DNA of 64,000 bases, from assembly GCF_001426265.1 (NCBI RefSeq), contig NZ_LMDG01000002.1:125114-189113 (forward strand). The letters are read 5' to 3'. This document shows positions 34,042 through 43,135 of this stretch, piece by piece. The DNA comes from Rhizobium sp. Root1220. Its GTDB lineage: Bacteria; Pseudomonadota; Alphaproteobacteria; Rhizobiales; Rhizobiaceae. How positions within the stretch are numbered: position 1 is the first letter of the stretch; each line of letters begins with the position of its first letter. Both the position numbers and the translations under genes were made by a program. The notes beneath the pieces are model-generated. The model was not told the origin of the DNA and did no database searches. It saw only the letters and a program-made list of their open reading frames with translations.

Positions 34042-35070
34042 CTAAAGCCATCCGATGCGTCGCAGCCCCCAGAGCGTCGCAACCGACGTGATCGTTACAA
34101 ACGCGACAATGACGATGAACGCCCATGTGTCGTTGACGCCGGGAATCCCTCCGACATTCATTCCGAACAGACCCGCGACCACACTCGGTGGAAGGAGGAG
34201 CGCGGCCAGTGCTGCAAGCCGATTGGAATTGCGGGCGATGCGCTCGCTGATCACCGTCGAGAGGTCGTCGTGGAGGATACCGGTTCGGTCGCGGATCGCA
34301 TCGAGATATTCGATGAAACGCATCAGTTTGTCGATGACTTCACGCATCCGCAGCTTGTCGCGTTCCAGCAGCCATGGCGCGTCGTCGTGCTCGATACGGC
34401 TCAAGGCGTCGCGCTGCGGCGCCAGATAGCGACGAAGCTGGACGGAGCGCCGGCGAAGCAGCTTAAGGCGCTCCCTCACCGCGCTGGCGTCGCCGTGGAA
34501 GATCATCTCGTCGAGTTCGTCGACCTCTTCATCCATCCCGTCGAGCACCGGCTCTAGATCACGCACGAGCTTGTCGCCAATCAGGGCCAGCAAGTCACCG
34601 GTGCGATGCGGGCCTTTGCACTTTTCAAGCGCGAGGCGAATGTCGCGCAATGCCGTGATGTAGTGGCCGCTATCGCGTAGAGACACAACCCGTTTGCTGT
34701 CGACCCAGAGATGGAGGGGCACGAGATCGATGTCCGTGGGTTTCCCCTGCGCCTCGTCGGGCGCGGTTGCGCACACGCCGCGCAGGATGATCAGCAACCC
34801 CTCGTCTACCGGCTCGACGCGAGGCCGGCTCTCCTCGGCGAGAAGCGCTTCGCTGACGAAGGTATCCAGGCCGCTCTCTCGACACACCCATTCGGTCGCC
34901 GCGGCATGATCCCGCTCGAAGTGCAACCAGATCACGCCATCCTCGGGCCTCCAAGCGCGGGCCTGAGCCATATCCAGCTGCCTGCACCCGCCGCGCCCAT
35001 CCAGCAGCAATGCGAACCGCAATCCGGGTTCGGCGCCATAGCTGACCGTCGAGGTATTTGGCGTATCCAT
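34042..35070 (-). CDS. zntB: ZntB/CorA-type divalent cation transporter
   Basis: Start placed at 35070 (342 residues). The frame runs upstream to 35232, but that would include a 30-bp palindrome and unrelated sequence. A long soluble N-terminal domain (about 1-275) is followed by two C-terminal membrane helices, with the CorA-family signature GMN in VAGLFGMNVGGIPG (about 300-313) after the first helix. IPGVNDTW matches ZntB better than classical CorA. It moves zinc or other divalent cations; direction and ion are inferred from family. Confidence 0.88.
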   Translation of the reverse strand: MDTPNTSTVSYGAEPGLRFALLLDGRGGCRQLDMAQARAWRPEDGVIWLHFERDHAAATEWVCRESGLDTFVSEALLAEESRPRVEPVDEGLLIILRGVCATAPDEAQGKPTDIDLVPLHLWVDSKRVVSLRDSGHYITALRDIRLALEKCKGPHRTGDLLALIGDKLVRDLEPVLDGMDEEVDELDEMIFHGDASAVRERLKLLRRRSVQLRRYLAPQRDALSRIEHDDAPWLLERDKLRMREVIDKLMRFIEYLDAIRDRTGILHDDLSTVISERIARNSNRLAALAALLLPPSVVAGLFGMNVGGIPGVNDTWAFIVIVAFVTITSVATLWGLRRIGWL

Positions 35071-35114
35071 CGCACCCCGCCACATCCAATCAGCGAACCG
35101 AAAAACGCCGCCGA

Positions 35115-35144
35115 CCCAAAGGCTTGCTCGAGCAAGCCTTTGGG
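35115..35144. repeat. Perfect 30-bp palindrome upstream of zntB
   Basis: The left arm CCCAAAGGCTTGCTC (35115-35129) is followed at once by its exact reverse complement (35130-35144), with no spacer. It lies 45 bp upstream of the zntB start and is followed by ATTTTA on the plus strand. It could be a metal-regulator operator, a cruciform-forming site or a bidirectional terminator. Confidence 0.85.
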
Positions 35145-35361
35145 ATTTTATCAGGTAGGATGCAAGGTGCAATACCTTGCAGTCCACACCGAAACTGCGC
35201 CACATGCTGCATTCGCCACGTAGTTCGGCCATTGTTTCGGCAAGCGTAATTCCGCAGATTGCCGGCGGACGTGCCCCCGCAAAGGAGCACGAGGCTCACT
35301 TGCGCGGCGCACCGGAGTTGGCGCATGATGCGGGTCACCCGCACAGACTCCAGTTCCAGCA

Positions 35362-36612
35362 ATGAGTTCAGAACCAGACATAGCAATCATTGGCGCAGGT
35401 GCGGCCGGCATTGGCGCTGCACGACGTCTGGCAGGAACCGGTCTCTGCGTTTCGATCCTCGATTCCTTGCCGCGTCTCGGGGGACGCGCCTGGACTTTCA
35501 AGACGCCGGTCGCCGCTGTCGATCTTGGTTGCGGCTGGCTTCATTCGGGAGACCGCAACCCGTGGACGCACATTGCCGAAGAAAGTGGATTCGAGGTCGA
35601 CCGCCGGGCGACGGCATGGGGCGAACAGTTTCGCAACCTCGGCTTTCCGAAAGCCGACCAGGAAGCCGCAAGGCACGTGTTTGCGCGGTGGAGCGAGCAG
35701 ATTTCAACAACACCGCCAGCCAGCGACAGAGCCTCGGACGCGCTGGACAAGGATGAGCCCTGGCGACCTTATCTGCAGGCGTTGAGTGGATACATCAGCG
35801 GCGACGAACTCGAGCGTATCTCGGCGAAAGACTATGCCGCCTATGATGCGGCATCGACCGATCACAACTGGCGTGTAATGGCTGGCTACGGCACGCTGAT
35901 TTCGGCAAGCTTGCCCGCCAGCGCGCACCTTCATCTCTCGACGCCCGTCGAAGCCCTGAGGCTCGCCGGGCAGCGTGTCGCACTACAGACCACCGTTGGC
36001 ACCATCCAGCCTCTCGCAGTCATTTTCACCGCTTCGACGAACGTTCTCGCAGGCGAGACGATTGTCTTGCCATCGTCGCTCGATCCATGGCGTGACGCCG
36101 CCGCGCGCCTGCCACTGGGCGACAACGAAAAACTCTACCTGGAAATCGTCGGCAGCAGTCCGTTCGCAGCCGAAAGTCATGTCCTCGGCAATCCACGCGA
36201 TCCGGCAACCGGAACCTACTACATTCGCCCTTTCGGATCGCCTGTGATCGAATGCTTCCTGGGCGGCGCCGGAGCAAGGAGGGCTGCCGCCGAAGGACAG
36301 GACGCCGCGTTCGACCGCGCCATAGACCAGCTTGCATCACAGTTCGGCTCGTCGGTGCGCCGGTGCCTGCGGCCGCTCGTTGGCTCCGACTGGGCGGGCA
36401 CGCCATCGATCGGCGGCGGCTATAGCCACGCCCTGCCGGGGCAAGCCGCAGCCCGAATCGCGCTGGCAACACCGTTCGACAGTCGAATTTTCTTTGCTGG
36501 CGAAGCAACACACCGAACTGATTTCTCAACCGCGCATGGCGCTTATGAAAGCGGCGTGCGCGCTGCAGAGGAGGCGATCGCAGCGCTCGCCCCGCATGCA
36601 CTCGCTAGATAG
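35362..36612 (+). CDS. FAD-dependent amine oxidase family protein
   Basis: The product is 416 residues, the MAO/amine oxidase fold: DIAIIGAGAAGIGAARRL dinucleotide motif at 6-23, the RLGGRAWTF motif (about 38-46) and the C-terminal IFFAGEATHRTDFSTAHGAYESG motif that binds FAD. No signal peptide is seen, so it is probably cytoplasmic. Shorter than polyamine oxidases and of unknown substrate. No functional partner gene is evident. Confidence 0.88.
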   Translation: MSSEPDIAIIGAGAAGIGAARRLAGTGLCVSILDSLPRLGGRAWTFKTPVAAVDLGCGWLHSGDRNPWTHIAEESGFEVDRRATAWGEQFRNLGFPKADQEAARHVFARWSEQISTTPPASDRASDALDKDEPWRPYLQALSGYISGDELERISAKDYAAYDAASTDHNWRVMAGYGTLISASLPASAHLHLSTPVEALRLAGQRVALQTTVGTIQPLAVIFTASTNVLAGETIVLPSSLDPWRDAAARLPLGDNEKLYLEIVGSSPFAAESHVLGNPRDPATGTYYIRPFGSPVIECFLGGAGARRAAAEGQDAAFDRAIDQLASQFGSSVRRCLRPLVGSDWAGTPSIGGGYSHALPGQAAARIALATPFDSRIFFAGEATHRTDFSTAHGAYESGVRAAEEAIAALAPHALAR

Positions 36613-36814
36613 TCCGACCTCGGACGTACCGACTTCAGCGTGGCCGACCCACGGCCGCGCTATGACGTACGAGCGGATCGTGCCATTTTGTGTCATCAGC
36701 GTATTATCGGTCATTGGATATTAACAACTCCGAAGGTGCTTGGACCGAGCAGATGCGAGAGCGTGTACACACTCGCAAGCAAGAATCGCTTGTATGAATC
36801 GCAGGGCGGCAACA

Positions 36815-37003
36815 ATGGACACAGAAGGCAATGATCTCCCATTTCTCCTCAAGGAATTCGAGCGTTTTGCCGATGAGCTAAACAAGCTTCCATCGTCCGT
36901 CGAAACCACAGCTCTGGAACTGCAGTTCGCCCTGCTGCGGCAGGCAGTCGAAGCCAAGTATCGCCGCAAGGCAATCAAAGTGGTGAACATCGACCCGAAC
37001 TAG
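36815..37003 (+). CDS. Small hypothetical protein
   Basis: The product is 62 residues from ATG 36815, or 69 from ATG 36794. AGGGCGG before 36815 is a moderate ribosome site. It is a mostly helical, charged sequence (LPFLLKEFERFADELNKL; LLRQAVEAKYRRKAIKV). No family recognised. Real coding status is moderately supported by codon use only. Confidence 0.45.
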   Translation: MDTEGNDLPFLLKEFERFADELNKLPSSVETTALELQFALLRQAVEAKYRRKAIKVVNIDPN

Positions 37004-37051
37004 GATTCGGGCAGGAGCTGCCTGTCGGATCTTTGGCATAATGCGGGGGCA

Positions 37052-37070
37052 TTTACTGTAAAGTACTTCC
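37052..37070 (+). promoter_or_regulatory. 19-bp motif upstream of the formylglycine-generating enzyme gene
   Basis: TTTACTGTAAAGTACTTCC ends 51 bases before the gene at 37122. The same motif with two substitutions precedes the sulfatase gene (39197-39215). It contains TTAC-T-GTAA dyad symmetry. It is likely a shared promoter or regulator site. Confidence 0.6.
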
Positions 37071-37121
37071 ATCCGGGATCGCATTGCGCGAAGCTGACGA
37101 ACTCGAAACCTGGAGGCGGCG

Positions 37122-38087
37122 ATGTCATTTGCATTCAACGGCGAGCATTCTCCCGGTGAGATGCCAGATGGCATGATCTGGATCCCCGGTCGCACGTTCG
37201 TCATGGGATCGAACGATCATTACAAGGAGGAGGCTCCTGCCCATCCGGTAGCGGTCGACGGCTTCTGGATCGACGAAATACCTGTCACGAACCGTAAGTT
37301 CATGGAGTTCGTCGATGCGACAGGCCATGTGACAGTGGCCGAAAAGGTGCCGGATGCAAAAGACTATCCCGGCGCTAGACCCGAGATGCTGCGTGCGGGA
37401 TCGTTGGTGTTCTTTCAGCCGAAAGGCGTCGATGGACCCGACATCCGGCAATGGTGGACCTTCAAGTTTGGCGCCACCTGGCGCAGGCCTCTGGGCGGCC
37501 TGAGTGACCTACGCGGCAAGCTTGATCACCCCGTTGTCCACGTGGCCTGGTCCGACGCGAAAGCCTACGCCGATTGGGCCGGGCTCGATCTGCCGAGCGA
37601 AGCCGAGTGGGAACTGGCCGCTCGCGGAGGCCTGGACGACAACGAATTCGCCTGGGGCAACGAGCTGGCACCCGATGGCAAGCTGATGGCCAATACCTGG
37701 CAAGGTACATTCCCGACCCTGTCGACAAAACCCAAGGGTCACGAGCGCACATCCGCCGTCCGGTCGTTTCCTCCCAACGCCTATGGTCTCTACGACATGA
37801 TCGGCAACGTCTGGGAATGGACGAGCGACTACTGGACCACTCGTCACGCGGAGCCAGCGGCGAAATCCTGCTGCATTCCGCAGAACCCCCGCGGAGGCGC
37901 GATCGATGGCAGTTATGATCCGCGCCAGCCGGAAATCCGCATTGCTCGGCGCGTTCTCAAGGGAGGGTCGCATCTGTGTGCGCCCAACTATTGCCGCCGC
38001 TACCGCCCCGCGGCGCGCCACGCCGAACCGGAAGATACATCGACAAGCCATGTCGGATTCCGCTGCATCAAAAGGGTTTCGGCTTGA
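37122..38087 (+). CDS. Formylglycine-generating enzyme family protein (sulfatase maturase)
   Basis: The product is 321 residues with the FGE-sulfatase fold: GMIWIPGRTFVMGSND at the start, DGFWIDEIPVTNRKF, DLPSEAEWELAARGG and the NVWEWTSDYW segment. The two copper-binding/catalytic cysteines are present as Cys286 and Cys291 in GGSHLCAPNYCRRYRP, as in active FGE. It converts the active-site Cys of sulfatases to formylglycine using oxygen, in the cytoplasm. The sulfatase at 39276 with a Cys-type motif is the obvious client. The HAD gene follows 11 bases later. Confidence 0.93.
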   Translation: MSFAFNGEHSPGEMPDGMIWIPGRTFVMGSNDHYKEEAPAHPVAVDGFWIDEIPVTNRKFMEFVDATGHVTVAEKVPDAKDYPGARPEMLRAGSLVFFQPKGVDGPDIRQWWTFKFGATWRRPLGGLSDLRGKLDHPVVHVAWSDAKAYADWAGLDLPSEAEWELAARGGLDDNEFAWGNELAPDGKLMANTWQGTFPTLSTKPKGHERTSAVRSFPPNAYGLYDMIGNVWEWTSDYWTTRHAEPAAKSCCIPQNPRGGAIDGSYDPRQPEIRIARRVLKGGSHLCAPNYCRRYRPAARHAEPEDTSTSHVGFRCIKRVSA

Positions 38088-38098
38088 AGGAGACCGAG

Positions 38099-39094
38099 AT
38101 GTACATATCCCGTATGCCGTTTAGCAAGATTTTCGCTTCCGTTTCCGTCGTCTTGTTGCTGGCGATCCCGGCCGTTGCGGCAGATGCGCTTCCGTCATGG
38201 AACGCTACGTCGGCCAAGACGCGTATCATGGACTTCGTGAGTGCAACCGTAACCGAGGGCGGCAGCGGCTACGTTGCTCCGGACGATCGCATTGCGGTAT
38301 TCGACAATGACGGTACGCTTTGGACGGAGCAGCCATACTACATCCAACTCGGCTTCGCGCTCGATCGCGTGAGGGCGCTTGCACCCCAACATCCCGAATG
38401 GAAGACCAAGGAGCCGTTCAAAAGCGTCTTGGGCGGCGACCTGAAAGCGATCGCCGCTTCAGGAGAAAAGGGTGTGATCGAGCTTGTCATGGCGACCCAT
38501 GCCGGAATGACAACGGATGAGTTCAACAAGATCGCGACAGACTGGTTTGCGACCGCCAAACACCCGAAGACCGGCAGACTTTATACCGAAATGACATATC
38601 TTCCGATGCGGGAACTGCTCGATTACCTGCGCGCCAACGGCTTCAAGACGTTTATTGTCTCGGGAGGCGGCGTCGAGTTCATGCGCCCCGTTACCCAGAA
38701 ACTGTACGGTATCCCGCCCGAACAGGTCGTTGGCAGCACGATTGTCACCGAATACGCATTGGTTGACGACGTGCCGGTGTTGAGGCGATTGCCAAAAATC
38801 GATTTCATCGACGACGGACCCGGCAAGCCGGTGGGCATCAACATGTTCATCGGACGCCGACCGATATTCGTCGCGGGAAATTCCGATGGCGACTACGAGA
38901 TGCTGCAATGGGGAACCGCCAAACCGCCCGGCTTCGGCCTGATCGTCCACCATACAGACGCGGTTCGTGAATACGCCTATGACCGCAAGTCGGCTTTCGG
39001 AAAGCTGGACAAGGCACTGGATGAAGCCGAGGCCCGCAACTGGCTGGTCGTGGACATGAAGAACGATTGGGGCAAGATATTCGCCTGGAACTGA
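38099..39094 (+). CDS. Exported HAD-family phosphatase
   Basis: Start at 38099 (331 residues), seven bases after AAGGAGA; the frame extends upstream inside the previous gene. An N-terminal signal peptide (about 1-28, ending AVAADA) exports it. The HAD motif I is FDNDGTLW (Asp69 nucleophile, Asp71), motif II is the Ser of FIVSGGG, and late motif III/IV is GNSDGDYEM. It resembles periplasmic phosphoserine-phosphatase-like proteins. Lying 11 bases after the FGE gene and before the sulfatase, it may remove phosphate from the same substrates. Confidence 0.85.
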   Translation: MYISRMPFSKIFASVSVVLLLAIPAVAADALPSWNATSAKTRIMDFVSATVTEGGSGYVAPDDRIAVFDNDGTLWTEQPYYIQLGFALDRVRALAPQHPEWKTKEPFKSVLGGDLKAIAASGEKGVIELVMATHAGMTTDEFNKIATDWFATAKHPKTGRLYTEMTYLPMRELLDYLRANGFKTFIVSGGGVEFMRPVTQKLYGIPPEQVVGSTIVTEYALVDDVPVLRRLPKIDFIDDGPGKPVGINMFIGRRPIFVAGNSDGDYEMLQWGTAKPPGFGLIVHHTDAVREYAYDRKSAFGKLDKALDEAEARNWLVVDMKNDWGKIFAWN

Positions 39095-39196
39095 CACTCG
39101 TGCGCCCCGAGAAAGATGAGCGGCGCCCAGCGGCAGAACCGGAGACTGTAGATCACACCCCGGCTTACACGTTTGAGCCGTGAATTTACGGCGACG

Positions 39197-39215
39197 TTTA
39201 CCGTAACGTACTTCC
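39197..39215 (+). promoter_or_regulatory. 19-bp motif upstream of the sulfatase gene (second copy)
   Basis: TTTACCGTAACGTACTTCC matches the motif at 37052-37070 at 17 of 19 positions and ends 60 bases before the sulfatase start, so both genes are probably controlled together. Confidence 0.6.
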
Positions 39216-39275
39216 GAAGCTGCCAGCTTACAAGCAAGCTTCCGGTGTATAGTTCCCCGTTGAGGAGTACACCCG

Positions 39276-40940
39276 ATGAAAGATTGTGAAACCAGGCGAC
39301 CGACCGATGCGCCAGCATCTGTCAGCCGCCGCGATCTGCTGCTTGCAGGCAGCTCACTCGCGATCACGGCGCTTGCCGTTGCATCGACTACTGAACACGC
39401 AAGCGCGCAAACCCAGCAGCCTGCCCAATCTCCAGCGGGCGGATCCGGAAAACAGCCGAACATTCTTGTCATATTTGGCGATGACATCGGCATCCCGCAG
39501 ATCAGCGCCTACACGATGGGGCTGATGGGTTACCGCACGCCCAATATCGACCGCATTGCAAAAGAAGGCGCGATCTTTACCGATTCCTACGGTCAGCAGA
39601 GTTGCACCGCGGGCCGCGCCTCCTTCATTCTCGGACAGGAACCGTTTCGGACCGGCCTGTTGACGATCGGCATGCCCGGCGACCCGCACGGCATTCAGGA
39701 CTGGATGCCGACCATCGCCGACGCGATGAAGACACAGGGCTATGCAACGGGACAGTTCGGCAAGAACCATCTCGGCGATCAGGACCAGCACCTGCCGACC
39801 AAGCACGGCTTCGACGAATTCTTCGGCAATCTTTACCACCTCAACGCCGAGGAAGAGCCGGAAGGCTATTTCTATCCGAAGGATCCCGCCTTCCGCAGAC
39901 AGTTCGGCCCACGCGGCGTGATCAAGTCGAGTGCGGATGGCAAGATCGAAGATACCGGAGCGCTCACCACGAAACGCATGGAAACGGTCGACGAAGAGTT
40001 TCTTGGAGCCGCAAAGGACTTCATCGATCGCCAAGCGAAGGCAGACAAGCCCTTCTTCGTCTGGTTCAACGCAACCCGGATGCACGTCTTTACCCATCTG
40101 AAGCCGGACTCGCTTGGCAAGACCGGTAAAGGCATCCATGCCGACGGTATGGTCGAGCATGACGGCCACGTTGGCCAGCTTCTCGATCAGTTGGACCAGC
40201 TCGGCATCGCGGACAACACCATCGTTCTCTACACCACCGACAATGGCGCGGAGATAGCCCTATGGCCGGATGGCGCCATGACGCCGTTCCATGGAGAAAA
40301 GGGCACGACATGGGAGGGCGGCTTCCGCATTCCCATGATGGTTCGCTGGCCAGGTGTCGTCAAACCGGGAACCGAAATCAACGATATCGTCACCCTGATG
40401 GACTGGATGCCGACATTCGCAAATGTCGCTGGGATTCCTGACGTCAAGGAGCAGATGAAGGCAGGCTTCAAGGCCGGAACCAAGGACTTCAAGGTACACC
40501 TGGATGGCTATGATCTGGTTCCCTTGCTGAAGGGCGAAGTCACGACCGGCCCGCGTGACGCGGTCTACTACTTCGACCAGGGTGGCAATCTTAACGCAAT
40601 CCGCTGGAACGACTGGAAGCTGAGCTTTGCGATCAACAGCGAAGGCAACATCGCGACCGCGACACGAGAGATCCCGAGTTGGGCGAATATCGCGAATCTG
40701 AGGATGGATCCCTACGAGCGTGGGCTTCACGAGGGCGGAGGCGCGATAGATTTTCTCGCTCGGAACATGTGGCTACTCGTGCCTGTACAGGGGAAGATCA
40801 AGGAGTTCTTCTCCGACTTCACGGAGTTCCCCTACCAGGAAGGCAGCACGCTTAACGCCAGCAACATCAACTACGGCCTCCTGCGACAACAGGCGGCAAT
40901 GAAGCGACTGAATGAATTGGAACGCTTGGCACCACAGTAG
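39276..40940 (+). CDS. Tat-exported arylsulfatase, Cys-type
   Basis: The product is 554 residues. A twin-arginine signal (SRRDLLLAG, about 17-25) precedes a sulfatase domain: metal site Asp69/Asp70 in ILVIFGDDIG, and the formylglycine motif Cys110 in SCTAGRASF. Later GQFGKNHLGD and YTTDNGAE contribute to substrate and metal binding. CTAGR fits the CX(A/P)XR rule, with Ala and Gly where Pro and Ser are usual. Tat export of a folded, already modified enzyme agrees with a cytoplasmic FGE at 37122. It hydrolyses sulfate esters, substrate unknown. Confidence 0.93.
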   Translation: MKDCETRRPTDAPASVSRRDLLLAGSSLAITALAVASTTEHASAQTQQPAQSPAGGSGKQPNILVIFGDDIGIPQISAYTMGLMGYRTPNIDRIAKEGAIFTDSYGQQSCTAGRASFILGQEPFRTGLLTIGMPGDPHGIQDWMPTIADAMKTQGYATGQFGKNHLGDQDQHLPTKHGFDEFFGNLYHLNAEEEPEGYFYPKDPAFRRQFGPRGVIKSSADGKIEDTGALTTKRMETVDEEFLGAAKDFIDRQAKADKPFFVWFNATRMHVFTHLKPDSLGKTGKGIHADGMVEHDGHVGQLLDQLDQLGIADNTIVLYTTDNGAEIALWPDGAMTPFHGEKGTTWEGGFRIPMMVRWPGVVKPGTEINDIVTLMDWMPTFANVAGIPDVKEQMKAGFKAGTKDFKVHLDGYDLVPLLKGEVTTGPRDAVYYFDQGGNLNAIRWNDWKLSFAINSEGNIATATREIPSWANIANLRMDPYERGLHEGGGAIDFLARNMWLLVPVQGKIKEFFSDFTEFPYQEGSTLNASNINYGLLRQQAAMKRLNELERLAPQ

Positions 40941-40951
40941 GTCGTCCGGGA

Positions 40952-40979
40952 GTTGGGAGGTCGTGCACGGTCTCCCAAC
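40952..40979 (+). terminator. Stem-loop after the sulfatase gene
   Basis: GTTGGGAG (40952-40959) and CTCCCAAC (40972-40979) form an 8-bp stem with a 12-base loop, 11 bases after the sulfatase stop. No T run follows. Confidence 0.4.
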
Positions 40980-41135
40980 GAACGCCGCAAGATGCGTGGC
41001 TGTATGCACGCAACACCGAGAGCACACACGGCGATCAATGGTGCGCATCGACAAAGGGATCTGCGGCGAGCCCGGTTCAGATCGACAAGCAATCCGCCGG
41101 TTCTCAGCTCTGCGTGCACTATGGCCTGGGTGGGT

Positions 41136-42599
41136 TCAGGTGGTCGTGAGCCGATCGAGATATGTGTCCACCTGATCCCATTCACCGTCGTGCGCCGTCA
41201 TCGCGACATAGCCGTCTGGACGCACCAGGCAGATACCCTCCCCACCGGAAGGCCCGCGGATGGTCTCCTCGACGAGGTTGCTGTAGCGTTTCAGCGTTGG
41301 CCCGGCCTGATTGCGGTCGTTGGCAAAGACAACAAACCGAGGACTGCTCCCGCCGCCATACTGCGCATCGATCGGCATGCGTTGGCCGGGTTTCGCAAAG
41401 GTTGCGCCTTTGGCGGCACCGCCGTTGAGGGGGCTCTGTGCATATCCGACCGTCAACTCCGAAAGACGCTCGGCCGCAGCGTGTTCGACGAACGACAGTC
41501 CGACCAATTGATGCACGAGAAAATCTCGAACGGCCTGACCAGCTACATTCTGCATGGTGCCGATCCGTAGCATCCGGCCTGAATCTTTAAGGACCTGCGC
41601 GGCGTTGTCGCTGCGCTCGACATCGTAGCTGTCGAGAAGGCGATCGGCTTTAGCATCGCCGTTGACCACCATCGCCAGTTTCCACGCGAGATTGAATGCA
41701 TCCTGCATGCCAGTATTCATGCCCTGACCGCCTGCGGGGCTATGAATATGGGCCGCGTCCCCCGCGAGGAACGTTCGTCCCTTGCGGAATTCCTTCACTT
41801 TGCGCTCGTTGACGCCAAACGAGGCGATCCATATGCAGTCGGTCAGCTTGATCCCACCAGATCCACGCTGATCGACGATGACCTGAACGTCTTCCAACGT
41901 CGGCTCCTGCTTCTCACCGATGCCGACATCGGCTATGACCCGGTATCGATCCCGGGCGATCGGGAAGAAGCCGACCATGCCGCTCCTGTGCCAGAAGATC
42001 GGAAACTCGGCGTCAGGCACTTCCAGACCCGAAACATGGACGTCCGCCAAGACGAAATTGCCCGGAACCGTTTCACCTTCGAACGGCATGCCAAGCTGGT
42101 GGCGGATCGGCGAATGCGCACCGTCGCAGCCGATAAGCCAATCGGACTCGACAACTTCGATCTCACCATCCGGGCGGCGCACTTTGCATCGCACCCCCCG
42201 GTCGCTCTGTTCCAGATCGATGAATTCGACATTTCGTTCGACCGCGACGCCAAGAGACGCAAGCCGCTCCTCGAGAACGCGCTCGGTTTCGGACTGCGGC
42301 GCCATCAAAACGAATGGAAATGGAGAATCGAGTTCGTCCAGCGCAACGCGGGCGATTGTTTTCGTGCCTGACATGATGACGACGGCCCGGGTTTTAAGCC
42401 CGGCCTGGATGAGGTCCCGGGCGCAACCGCTCCCGTCCAGCAATTCGAGCGTTCTGCTCCAGACAGCCAGAGCCTTCGACTTGTCTGTGCGCGCTGTAGC
42501 CTTGTCGATGATACGAATGGGTACTTGGTAGCGCGCTAGTTCGACCGCCATCGTCAGGCCAACGGGACCAGCGCCCGAAATCAAAACTGAGGTCGGCAT
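41136..42599 (-). CDS. FAD-dependent aromatic hydroxylase (class A flavin monooxygenase)
   Basis: The product is 487 residues of the PheA/TfdB/MhpA-like group. FAD motifs are GAGPVGLTMAVELARY (about 8-23), the DG motif in WLIGCDGAHSPIRHQLG (about 155-171) and the GD motif in FLAGDAAHIHSPAGGQGMN (about 276-294). A short C-terminal domain (about 400-487) takes the place of the full thioredoxin-like domain of phenol hydroxylases. It uses NAD(P)H and O2 to hydroxylate an aromatic ring. It stands alone, convergent with the sulfatase gene; no ring-cleavage gene is adjacent. Confidence 0.87.
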   Translation of the reverse strand: MPTSVLISGAGPVGLTMAVELARYQVPIRIIDKATARTDKSKALAVWSRTLELLDGSGCARDLIQAGLKTRAVVIMSGTKTIARVALDELDSPFPFVLMAPQSETERVLEERLASLGVAVERNVEFIDLEQSDRGVRCKVRRPDGEIEVVESDWLIGCDGAHSPIRHQLGMPFEGETVPGNFVLADVHVSGLEVPDAEFPIFWHRSGMVGFFPIARDRYRVIADVGIGEKQEPTLEDVQVIVDQRGSGGIKLTDCIWIASFGVNERKVKEFRKGRTFLAGDAAHIHSPAGGQGMNTGMQDAFNLAWKLAMVVNGDAKADRLLDSYDVERSDNAAQVLKDSGRMLRIGTMQNVAGQAVRDFLVHQLVGLSFVEHAAAERLSELTVGYAQSPLNGGAAKGATFAKPGQRMPIDAQYGGGSSPRFVVFANDRNQAGPTLKRYSNLVEETIRGPSGGEGICLVRPDGYVAMTAHDGEWDQVDTYLDRLTTT

Positions 42600-42700
42600 G
42601 TCACTGCTCCTTGGTTAGCGGAGATATATGCCGCCGTATTGACACAGATTTTGCTGCAATTCGTTTCCACAGCCACTTGAGCGAGCCTACGCGCAGAATA

Positions 42701-43135
42701 CTATTGGCATGCAAAGAACGTCGAGTAGCTGCCGACAACAGAGACCCCTGCATATCGCAGGTTAGGTCGAAGCAAGTTTGTGTTGTGGCCCGGCGAATTC
42801 CTCCATCCGTAAAACAGCTGCTGCGGATTTCGATAGCCGACACCGACGTTTTCTGAACACACGATGCTGAGGCCGGCAGCTCTGGCTTGGGCGGATCTCT
42901 GGCGGAAACCATCATGGCCAAGGGTTCGTCGGGTTGCCTGGGACCGACTGTGTTGCCGTGCCAGAGCTTTCAACGTTGCATTCTCCTTTAGAGGAGTTAA
43001 TCCACGGCTCACCCGATAGTTATTGATAAGGGTAAGCGTCTGATGGCCAAAGTCGCCTGACGCGGCAGGCGGCTTTGCAGCCCCAAGACATCCGGAAATC
43101 AGCAACCCTAGTGCAACTGCCTTTAGCATCCTCAT
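42701..43135 (-). CDS. CAP-domain lipoprotein
   Basis: The start at 43135 follows AGAGG by seven bases and opens a lipoprotein signal with lipobox LISGC (Cys at about 19); the longer frame lacks a better site. The mature part is a CAP/SCP-like domain: LTLINNYRVSRGLTPL, the ARQHSRSQATRRTLGHDGF segment with its His, SENVGVGY, and SPGHNTNLLRPNLRYAGVS. Total 144 residues. It is anchored in a membrane on the periplasmic side; function of bacterial CAP proteins is unclear. Confidence 0.85.
   Translation of the reverse strand: MRMLKAVALGLLISGCLGAAKPPAASGDFGHQTLTLINNYRVSRGLTPLKENATLKALARQHSRSQATRRTLGHDGFRQRSAQARAAGLSIVCSENVGVGYRNPQQLFYGWRNSPGHNTNLLRPNLRYAGVSVVGSYSTFFACQ

Noticed and set aside
35071..35232. 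N-terminal extension of zntB
   Set aside because: Would translate through the 30-bp palindrome and lacks conservation with ZntB proteins; start at 35070 preferred.
36613..36814. Possible IS or gene remnant between amine oxidase and small hypothetical gene
   Set aside because: Six-frame reading gave no recognisable motif.
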